Origin: Pseudomonas costantinii
Lineage (GTDB): Bacteria > Pseudomonadota > Gammaproteobacteria > Pseudomonadales > Pseudomonadaceae
Assembly: GCF_001870435.1 (NCBI RefSeq)
Contig: NZ_MDDR01000061.1
Location: 1 to 64,000 of the forward strand
DNA: 64,000 nucleotides
Reading direction: 5' to 3'
Shown one piece after another: positions 58,150-64,000 of this stretch. Under the pieces are notes generated by a model that saw only the letters and a list, made by a program, of their open reading frames with translations, did not search any database and was not told the origin of the DNA. The position numbers and the translations under genes are program-made. The stretch's first letter is position 1; each line of letters starts with the position of its first letter.

Positions 58150-59693
58150 GCTGCCACCCCTTTAGCTACGGAAGGTTCGCTACGGAAGAACGCGCCACCG
58201 ACACAGTGGATCAGCGTGCGCTTACCGTTCAGGTAGGTAATTTCGTGCGTGTGCGTCCAGCCGCTCGGACTGTCGGCGTTGTAGCCCATGTTCATCTTGG
58301 AGCTGGTGCCGACCGAGTGCGCGCCGTCCACGATCTCCGCGCCATGGCCGTGACCCTTGGTGACCTTGGCGCCGATGCTGGCAAAGCCGCGGGTAGATCC
58401 GCGGGCCCCATTAGGTCCTTTGTGTCCGTGCCAACCGAACTCGATGCCGTGACGGGCGAAGGAATCGCCAGGCTTGAGCCATTGCAGGCGGTCCGCCGAT
58501 GCCATCAGCTTGTCCATCCAGTACTTGAATGGGTCACAGTAGCTGCCATCGTGGATGGATTGGAGCATTGCGGCCTTGGTTTCGTGGTAGACCAGTGCGT
58601 TTTCCAGGTCGTGGGCGTGCTCCGACTTCTCCAGCCATTGACCAAAGTGCTCGTTATGGTTCGAGCCGACGATGATGGTCTTGCCGGCGAATGAAGAAAG
58701 AAGATCTACGTGCTTGGCGGTGGTGGTCAGCTCGCGAAGCACGCTTGAAGTCCCGGTGACGTGGCGGCGGAACTTCTCAAAGTACCTGGCGTGATGGCTG
58801 GCCGACCCGAAATTGAGCACGTCATGAAGCACGAGAAAGCGAGGGCGCACGCGCTCGGCAAGCGCCTTGGTGGCTTGCGTGACGCGCGGGTCAGCCATCT
58901 CGGCATGGACGTCGCCCATTGTGAGGACTTCGACCTCAGGCTCGTACTCAGCGCCCTTCACGGTGTATTTCGTGTCTAGGTCGTAGAAGCTGCCGTCCTT
59001 CAGCGGGCAAATGTGGCGGATGTGGTTGTTGTTACCGTCTACTTCGACTACCACGGCGCCCAGGGTGTGGTGGAAGCAGCCTTTAGCCCCGGCGTTGGTG
59101 TCGCTGTACTGCTCCACGGTGCAAGCACCCGTTGTCATCACCAGCTTGGCAGGGTCGCCGACCTTTGTGGCGACCGGCTTAAGTGCGATCTTGGTGTGAC
59201 CAAGGATCGCCGACGAGGTGCCACTAACCGTCAGCCAGCCTTGCAAAGGGTTCGCGGCGGTGGGCTGAACCTTGATATCAGCCAGCACCACCAATCCACG
59301 AGCGATCTTGGTCCGCTCATGGATGATGTACGGCGCCAGGCGCGAATCCCACCACTCGTCGCTGCCACCCTCCTCCCGGCTGGTCGGGTTCTTGTAGCGC
59401 ATCGGGATCACGATCAGCTTGGCGCCATTGACCGAGCAGTAGAGCTGCAACGTCTTGAGGAACGCCGAGTGGACCTTGGTAGCATTCACCGCGGCGGTTA
59501 TGACGTAGCACTGGGCGCTAACAGACTCAACCGTGCGCACATCAGCTGACGCTGGAACCATAAGCCCATTACTGGCCATGCGTGCCTTACGCTTGGACAG
59601 TGTTCTGGCATGAAGCCCCAGATGCTTTGCAGCCTGGGAGTGAGACATGGCGCTCAACGCCTCAATGATCTGCTCGTCGGTTACTTTGATCAT
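58146..59693 (-). CDS. HTH plus metallophosphoesterase phage protein (T5 A1-like)
   Basis: 515 residues. An N-terminal helix-turn-helix (SQAAKHLGLHARTLSKRKARM, about 16-36) precedes a large domain with metallophosphoesterase motifs: TMGDVHAEM, VLHDVLNFGSASHH, IVGSNHNEHF and FGWHGHKG. It resembles the phage T5 A1 protein, which shuts off the host and helps second-step DNA transfer. That link is my judgement from motifs and length. ATG at 59693 has GGAG 7 bases upstream. Confidence 0.72.
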   Translation of the reverse strand: MIKVTDEQIIEALSAMSHSQAAKHLGLHARTLSKRKARMASNGLMVPASADVRTVESVSAQCYVITAAVNATKVHSAFLKTLQLYCSVNGAKLIVIPMRYKNPTSREEGGSDEWWDSRLAPYIIHERTKIARGLVVLADIKVQPTAANPLQGWLTVSGTSSAILGHTKIALKPVATKVGDPAKLVMTTGACTVEQYSDTNAGAKGCFHHTLGAVVVEVDGNNNHIRHICPLKDGSFYDLDTKYTVKGAEYEPEVEVLTMGDVHAEMADPRVTQATKALAERVRPRFLVLHDVLNFGSASHHARYFEKFRRHVTGTSSVLRELTTTAKHVDLLSSFAGKTIIVGSNHNEHFGQWLEKSEHAHDLENALVYHETKAAMLQSIHDGSYCDPFKYWMDKLMASADRLQWLKPGDSFARHGIEFGWHGHKGPNGARGSTRGFASIGAKVTKGHGHGAEIVDGAHSVGTSSKMNMGYNADSPSGWTHTHEITYLNGKRTLIHCVGGAFFRSEPSVAKGVAA

Positions 59694-59968
59694 TGGGCAT
59701 CTCCGGCGAGGGCTTCGGCTTTCAGGGCGGCGTATGCGACACAGTCTTCGGCGGAGTCGGCGTGGTAGGCCGGGTTCTGCCACTGGCGCACGTCTTTGAG
59801 AATTTGTAGCAACAACCATCCCTCGGCCTCGCTCAGCTTCTGACCGGTGATGGTGTTGAAGGCCGAAACAGTGGTGGCCATGCTGCGCTCACCCTCTGGC
59901 TTGTCGTACTGCTGGCCGCGCTCAAGCATCAGCGCCTGGGCCTTACCGAGGAATTCGTGAGCTTTCAT
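59690..59968 (-). CDS. DUF6378-like phage protein
   Basis: 92 residues, MKAHEFLGKAQALMLERGQQ at the start and WLLLQILKDVRQWQNPAYHA in the middle, ending with acidic helix. This pattern is common in small phage early proteins. Overlaps its neighbours by ATGA. Confidence 0.65.
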   Translation of the reverse strand: MKAHEFLGKAQALMLERGQQYDKPEGERSMATTVSAFNTITGQKLSEAEGWLLLQILKDVRQWQNPAYHADSAEDCVAYAALKAEALAGDAQ

Positions 59969-60159
59969 GCCGCCACCTTCTGGTTGTTCAGATGTTCAAC
60001 GCACGCCGCCTTGGCCTTGTCCTGATCCTTGCCGGAATGGATGATCTTTCCCTTCGGGCACCGGCAGACGTACGCAAACCCAGACTCCATCGCGTATCGG
60101 CTGAGCAGATAGCCCTCGTCGGAGGACATGCAATTCTTGCTGATGGCTTTCCAGTTCAT
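59965..60159 (-). CDS. Unknown 64-residue phage protein
   Basis: Starts MNWKAISKNCMSSDEGYLLS and contains CRCPKGKIIHSGKDQDKAK. Several Cys could form a small metal site. Overlaps the phosphatase gene by 4 bases. Confidence 0.55.
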   Translation of the reverse strand: MNWKAISKNCMSSDEGYLLSRYAMESGFAYVCRCPKGKIIHSGKDQDKAKAACVEHLNNQKVAA

Positions 60160-60872
60160 GGCCGCGACTCCCAATCTTGTGGCGAGTATTCGAGCGTATT
60201 CAGATCAATCAAGGTGAAATGGCCGTCTGCCCAGCCAGCTGTATCGATGTGGTAGACGTTGCCGAGGATTGCGGGATAGCGCATTGGCGTATGGCCTACG
60301 ATCACGGCCCTTACACCGGACACACCACTGCGGTTGTCGTCGGTGATGCGCTTTCTGGACCATTGGACCATTGCGGCGGCGTGCTCAGCCTCCGCCGAAG
60401 GCCCTGCAAGTGCGGCAAGCATCTCCTCCCAGCTACCGCGAGGCACGTCTGCATGAACGACCCCAATGAGGCCCTGAGCCGTCTCAATCTCAATCGCGAT
60501 GGGAAGGTCTTGTAGGATGCTTGCGTAGCAGCCCTGCTCCACGCTGGAAAGGCCGTAAAACCACTGGCCGCCGTTGATGAAGTGCATACCGCATTCATCG
60601 CTTGTGCGCCCTGAGGCATACGAATCAACAGTCATCTGCTCGTGGTTTCCGCGCACAGCGTGAAACCAAGGCTTGCGGAGAACCCATTCGTCGACGTCCA
60701 GCGACTCAGGCCCGCGATCTACCAGGTCGCCAACGCTGAACAGGCGGTCGACTGCAGGATCAAAACCGGCGGCATCGAGCGCGGCCTGCAACCGGTTGAA
60801 GTGCCCGTGAATGTCGCCAACCGCGAAATCCCGGCCAGCAGTGTTTACGGCGAAGCGCTTTACCTGCGTCAT
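60156..60872 (-). CDS. Serine/threonine phosphatase, NinI/lambda-PP type
   Basis: 238-residue metallophosphatase. GDIHG (19-23), GDLVDRG (48-54), RGNHE (74-78), HADVPRG and IVGHTPMRYP are all present, as in lambda NinI. It is the only complete phosphatase signature in the prophage. ATGA overlaps on both sides. Confidence 0.9.
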   Translation of the reverse strand: MTQVKRFAVNTAGRDFAVGDIHGHFNRLQAALDAAGFDPAVDRLFSVGDLVDRGPESLDVDEWVLRKPWFHAVRGNHEQMTVDSYASGRTSDECGMHFINGGQWFYGLSSVEQGCYASILQDLPIAIEIETAQGLIGVVHADVPRGSWEEMLAALAGPSAEAEHAAAMVQWSRKRITDDNRSGVSGVRAVIVGHTPMRYPAILGNVYHIDTAGWADGHFTLIDLNTLEYSPQDWESRP

Positions 60873-61468
60873 GCGACTTGCCCCTTCTTGAGTTCTCTGG
60901 TCTTTGCCCGGTATTCGGCGGTGATGGCTTTCAGGTCTTCGATGGTGTACTTGCGCACCGATTGGTCAGCCTCGAGCAGTTCAACCTCGTCTCGGCCGAT
61001 TCGCTTGATCAGGCCGATGCGGTAGTCGATGGCGTTCCCAGACAGATAGCGGTTGTCCTGCTTGCTCTGGGCGTGGCAGTTGCGCTCATCGAAGCGAAGA
61101 TGCGGTGCGGCGCCGACGGATCTGTAGTGCCCTGCATCTACTGCGTTACCGGCCCAGTCCAGCGGCCGGCCGCTCGATATGCACGGGTGGCCGGCGAGTT
61201 GGTCACGAACCCGGATGAACTCGTTAAACGCTTTCTGCGCGTCACGCATGTGGTCGGCCCGAGTCTTGAGCGCTTGCTTGCGCACACGGATATCGGCGCG
61301 ACCCACCTGATCCAGCGACTTGCGCGCCTTGTCCTCGTTCACATGCTTGATGGCTAGGCCGCACTTGGGGCTGCACACGGCTTGACCCAGGCGTTGAGCG
61401 ACGAACTTCTCACCGCATGCTGGGTTCTTGCAGGTTTTTGGGCGGGGCTGTTTGGCTGGGAGGCTCAT
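60869..61468 (-). CDS. ninG: NinG/Rap recombination nuclease
   Basis: 199-residue protein with a zinc-binding N-terminus (Cys13, Cys18, Cys32, Cys36) and the conserved HNH-like region DAGHYRSVGAAPHLRFDERN then CHAQSKQDNRYLSGN. NinG (Rap) is a branched-DNA endonuclease used in phage recombination. GGAGG precedes ATG 61468. Confidence 0.9.
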   Translation of the reverse strand: MSLPAKQPRPKTCKNPACGEKFVAQRLGQAVCSPKCGLAIKHVNEDKARKSLDQVGRADIRVRKQALKTRADHMRDAQKAFNEFIRVRDQLAGHPCISSGRPLDWAGNAVDAGHYRSVGAAPHLRFDERNCHAQSKQDNRYLSGNAIDYRIGLIKRIGRDEVELLEADQSVRKYTIEDLKAITAEYRAKTRELKKGQVA

Positions 61469-61470
61469 AT

Positions 61471-61563
61471 TCACGCCTCCATCACAGCGGCGATGAGGCA
61501 TAGCATCACCGCTGCAAAGGTTTGGCCGCCCAGGGCGAGGATCAGCGCAATGAGCCAAATCAT
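61471..61563 (-). CDS. 30-residue hydrophobic phage peptide
   Basis: ATG at 61563 overlaps the NinB stop by ATGA and opens 30 codons of nearly all hydrophobic sequence (MIWLIALILALGGQTFAAVM, continuing LCLIAAVMEA). It includes the ribosome site of ninG and its stop is 2 bases before the ninG start. The position in a chain of overlaps and the uniform hydrophobicity support a real membrane peptide. Confidence 0.5.
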   Translation of the reverse strand: MIWLIALILALGGQTFAAVMLCLIAAVMEA

Positions 61564-62018
61564 GCTGCCTCCCCCATGTTGCAACGCATCTTCATGTACT
61601 CGCTGTCTTCGGGATGCGGCAGGTAGATCCCGTGTTCAGCTGCCCAGGCGTCAATGCAGGTCATGAACGAGTGCATGGCGCCTTTGTCCAGATCGCTCGT
61701 GTGCTTGAGTTCGTAGCGCTCGGTGACTTCGCCGGTCTTGAGGTTTATGTCGCGGATAACCTCTTCGCCCAGGAAGGTCAGCTTCAGGTTGCGCTTCATG
61801 TTCTCCATATTCATCGGCGCACCGGTGGCGAACGTGGTTTTTCCCATGGACACGAAGAACTGGGCCGCGCACTCACACCACTTGTGGAACAGGGCGTTCT
61901 GGGGAAGGCTGCGGCACGCACCGGTGATGGTCACGTTGCAGGGGAAGCCCTTCTTGCGGATGGCTGCTTGCAGGGTGGACAGCTCGGCCAGGGAGCTGAT
62001 GCGGATCTTCTCGCTCAT
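61560..62018 (-). CDS. ninB: NinB (Orf) recombination mediator-like protein
   Basis: 152 residues; NinB binds single-stranded DNA and acts with phage recombinases. The family signature CRSLPQNALFHKWCECAAQF lies near residues 36-55, and the C-terminal helix MHSFMTCIDAWAAEHGIYLP agrees. It precedes ninG, as in lambdoid phages. Confidence 0.88.
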   Translation of the reverse strand: MSEKIRISSLAELSTLQAAIRKKGFPCNVTITGACRSLPQNALFHKWCECAAQFFVSMGKTTFATGAPMNMENMKRNLKLTFLGEEVIRDINLKTGEVTERYELKHTSDLDKGAMHSFMTCIDAWAAEHGIYLPHPEDSEYMKMRCNMGEAA

Positions 62019-62653
62019 GACTGCTCTCCCTTGCCGATGGCGCCGCCGATCTGGCCGGATCGGGTTTCTGGCAAATCAGCCTGGGCGGTTACTCGCGTTT
62101 TCGGGCATGGCAGGCCAAAGTGACCACCCCACTGACCGCAAACCATGCAGCCGTCGGAATAGCCAATTGCCGGCTCATGAAAGGGCTTGAACGGGTGACG
62201 TGCATCGCGCTCTTTGCGCAGCGCCTCGTTCTCGGCCTTGAGCTGGTCGCGCTCGGCCATCAGGTCGGCAGTGACAACCGCGCCTTGCGATGCCAATGCA
62301 CGCAACTGATCGGCACGGGCACAAATTTCCAGCGGCCCCATGGCCGCCTTCCAGCCAAGACGTTCTTTCACGCGCCGGATCTTCCGGCTGATATTTGGTG
62401 GTGTGCACTGGTGGAGCTCTGCCAGCTCGATCTGGGAAGTGCCGCTGACGAAGCTGATCAGCAGGTCTACGTCACCGCGGTGAATTGCCGGGTAATCGCA
62501 CAGGTTCAACTTCACGCTGGCTGCAAGCCGTTCGTTCTCGGCGATCAGGGCCAGGACGCCATCAGCAAGAGCCTTGTGGTTTTCGTCGCCACAGAAACGG
62601 CGATCCGTCAGCACGCGATCAACCAGCCGCTTCAGTTCGGTGTTGTCGGTCAT
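62015..62653 (-). CDS. Coiled-coil phage protein with possible HTH
   Basis: 212 residues. A helix-turn-helix-like stretch (IELAELHQCTPPNISRKIRRV, split around CTPP) lies near residue 75, a coiled coil (ADLMAERDQLKAENEALRKE) follows, and then CMVCGQWGGHFGLPC with two Cys pairs that could bind zinc. Perhaps a small regulator. Overlaps ninB by 4 bases. Confidence 0.55.
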   Translation of the reverse strand: MTDNTELKRLVDRVLTDRRFCGDENHKALADGVLALIAENERLAASVKLNLCDYPAIHRGDVDLLISFVSGTSQIELAELHQCTPPNISRKIRRVKERLGWKAAMGPLEICARADQLRALASQGAVVTADLMAERDQLKAENEALRKERDARHPFKPFHEPAIGYSDGCMVCGQWGGHFGLPCPKTRVTAQADLPETRSGQIGGAIGKGEQS

Positions 62654-62663
62654 GGCGTAGCCC

Positions 62664-63023
62664 TCAGAATGGGATGCAGCAGAGACAGGAAATATCGGTT
62701 ACGCCGCATTTGGCACAGCCATCAATCGAGGCGTCGGGTTCTGGGTGTTTTTCGAAAGAGATTTCCGTCAGCTCCCAGAAGGGTCGAATCTCGCAACGAC
62801 CCATTTCGTCGTACTGACCATCGTCGTAAGCGGCTTCGTAGATATACTCGCCGGGGCCGCGGCTGAACTCATGATCCCAGCTCAGCTGTTCCTCGATCAT
62901 AGTCAGGCCATGAAGGCCAATCTCGCCGTTAACTGCACAGATGAAAGGGTCATCCCCGTCATCGAGAAGGAAGACCTTCACTACCAAATCCTTTTTGGCT
63001 CTGAATAGGCTCTTGTCGGTCAT
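62664..63023 (-). CDS. Unknown acidic phage protein with Cys-rich end
   Basis: 119 residues, rich in Asp/Glu, with FLLDDGDDPFICAVNGEIG near the start and a Cys cluster in the last 20 residues (CAKCGVTDISCLCCIPF). The CxxC pattern suggests metal binding. No family recognised. Confidence 0.55.
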   Translation of the reverse strand: MTDKSLFRAKKDLVVKVFLLDDGDDPFICAVNGEIGLHGLTMIEEQLSWDHEFSRGPGEYIYEAAYDDGQYDEMGRCEIRPFWELTEISFEKHPEPDASIDGCAKCGVTDISCLCCIPF

Positions 63024-63733
63024 GTCCTTTGCTCCGCTGTCTTCTTGCCGAACTTGGCCAGCAGCAGTGCGCGGGCTGACTTGCCGTCGGCCGGTATGCC
63101 TTGCTGAAGGATTCGTGCTTGGGTTTGTTGGTCGGCCAGTTCGTTGGCCAGCTCAAAGGCGGTCTTCTGGCTGTCGTGGCCGATACCGGTGAGGATCTTT
63201 CCGTTGAGCGGCTGGCCTTCCTGGGCGCGGCGGATCACCACGGCATAGTTCCGGTCGAAGCGCTCGCGAAGGCCTTTGTCTTCCTGCTTGGCGGCGCGCA
63301 GGTCGAAGATTCCGGTCTCGTTGGCAGCGATGCGCACGCCGTCGTGGCTGTAGGTGCCCATCAGCGCCTCCATCCATGCGGCGTCGGCGGTGGGCATGCC
63401 GAAGTCTTCCGGGCCAGCCACGCACATGCTGATGAACTCACCAACACTCGGAGCGAATGGGCGGCTCAGCTTCCGGCACTTCTGCACGCCAAGTTCAATC
63501 TGCTCCAGCGTGCGGATACCGACGGCGGCGAACTCCTTGATCCATTCCGCCTTGGCCGCGTCCAGCGCTTCGGTGGACGGCCAAGCCTGACGCCATGCAG
63601 GAAAGATCCCGCGCAGGCGCCGGAACAGATCGTTCACCACTTCTGCCGTCTGTGGCGTCACTGGGAACGATTCAGGGCGATCTACGTCCGGAAGGTTCCC
63701 AGCGTTAGCCATGAGTTGCTGAACGGTCTTCAT
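63020..63733 (-). CDS. Replication protein P-like (helicase loader)
   Basis: 237 residues, lambda gpP-like: it should recruit host DnaB helicase to the O-bound origin. TAEVVNDLFRRLRGIFPAWR near the start, and EFAAVGIRTLEQIELGVQKC and SRPFAPSVGEFISMC are family signatures. Its start overlaps the O-like gene stop by 4 bases. Confidence 0.87.
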   Translation of the reverse strand: MKTVQQLMANAGNLPDVDRPESFPVTPQTAEVVNDLFRRLRGIFPAWRQAWPSTEALDAAKAEWIKEFAAVGIRTLEQIELGVQKCRKLSRPFAPSVGEFISMCVAGPEDFGMPTADAAWMEALMGTYSHDGVRIAANETGIFDLRAAKQEDKGLRERFDRNYAVVIRRAQEGQPLNGKILTGIGHDSQKTAFELANELADQQTQARILQQGIPADGKSARALLLAKFGKKTAEQRT

Positions 63734-64000
63734 GGGCTCACCACAAGGCCTTCGGCCCACTTGGTGCTGTTGAAGTCAGGCCCACTGCTCACACTCCTTC
63801 CGCCTGTCCCAACCTTATCCGGGAACAGGCCGGTCCAGCCGTTGCTGATGGACTGGTTTATCACGGCGTCAGGGTCGGGGTGACCGGCCAAGGTCTTGGC
63901 CTGTTTGGCGCAGGTGGTGGCGGTCAGGGGCTTCTTGATCTCGCGTCGGTGCTGGCACCAATCGGCCCAGGTAGACTCACTCACATACAAAGGGCGAGCA
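63730..64000 (-). CDS. Replication protein O-like, C-terminal part (cut by window edge)
   Basis: The frame is open to the window edge; the visible 89 residues include YVSESTWADWCQHRREIKKP and AVINQSISNGWTGLFP, the usual C-terminal domain of phage O-like initiators. The N-terminal DNA-binding half and the origin, usually inside this gene, lie beyond 64 kb. Confidence 0.75.
   Translation of the reverse strand, partial: ARPLYVSESTWADWCQHRREIKKPLTATTCAKQAKTLAGHPDPDAVINQSISNGWTGLFPDKVGTGGRSVSSGPDFNSTKWAEGLVVSP

Larger units (their letters stand above)
27644..64000 (-). mobile_element. Prophage with P22-like capsid and Mu-like contractile tail (right end outside the window)
   Basis: At least 36.4 kb from the tRNA-Cys attachment core to the window edge. 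The gene order on the minus strand is replication, nin-type genes, holins, terminase, portal, scaffold, coat, connectors, sheath, tube, chaperones, tape measure, baseplate, fibre, endolysin and spanins. All structural modules look intact. Repressor, antirepressor, recombination and integrase genes are not in the window. Confidence 0.92.

Noticed and set aside
1..64000. CRISPR arrays, rRNA genes, insertion sequences
   Set aside because: No regularly spaced repeats, rRNA segments or transposase sequences were recognised on either strand.

Overview
The window is a stretch of chromosome from a fluorescent-group Pseudomonas. The evidence is high GC, a dsdXAC D-serine locus, a PraB-like secreted protein, paired LysR/LysE genes, DHA2-type tripartite pumps with NodT-like outer-membrane lipoproteins, and a tRNA-Cys that matches gamma-proteobacterial sequences. 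It splits into about 27.6 kb of host accessory chromosome and at least 36 kb of a prophage that runs off the right edge.

Host part, left to right: an ADP-ribosylglycohydrolase; a GlxA-type AraC regulator; a short second signal peptidase I; a 27-residue membrane peptide; a LysE exporter; D-serine catabolism with dsdX, dsdA and dsdC all on the minus strand; a CecR-like TetR repressor divergent from an emrA-emrB-outer-membrane-factor operon that ends in a GNAT gene; a LysR/LysE divergent pair; Arr (rifampin ADP-ribosyltransferase); an unknown 173-residue protein; an SMR-like transporter; a CatB-like acetyltransferase; a second emrA-emrB-outer-membrane-factor operon; a leuA paralogue coupled to a cupin-AraC regulator; and a PraB-like protein. 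Among them lies debris: a umuC fragment, a frameshifted DUF4279 gene, an SRAP (YedK/HMCES) gene that has lost its catalytic N-terminus, and two copies of the 3' end of what looks like a phage spanin gene, at 17.7 and 27.4 kb.

Prophage part: at 27644-27691 lies the 3' part of a tRNA-Cys gene, followed in its own orientation by a rho-independent terminator. This is the distal attachment site. The intact tRNA-Cys and the integrase should lie beyond 64 kb. Nearly all phage genes are on the minus strand, so the phage reads right to left. First come replication genes (O-like and P-like), then ninB/ninG/ninI-type genes and small early genes in a chain of 4-base ATGA overlaps (64-56 kb). Next are two holin-like proteins (55 kb), small proteins and an HslV-like protease (53.5 kb). 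The head module follows (small and large terminase, DUF4055 portal, scaffold, P22-like coat). A complete Mu-type contractile tail and baseplate comes next, with sheath, tube, frameshifted chaperone, tape measure and the gp43-gp48 equivalents. The module ends with fibre, chaperone, a GDSL esterase, a sugar O-methyltransferase, endolysin and nested Rz/Rz1 spanins.

Points of most interest are: (1) a textbook programmed -1 frameshift signal (A AAA AAC, 7-base spacer, perfect 8-bp hairpin) joining the tail chaperone to a 61-codon frame that has no start codon upstream of it; (2) a two-gene insertion on the opposite strand, coding for a small membrane protein and a secreted protein, between the tape-measure and neck genes with its own promoter candidate; (3) a surface-sugar methyltransferase beside a tail esterase; and (4) repeated use and decay of the tRNA-Cys integration site.
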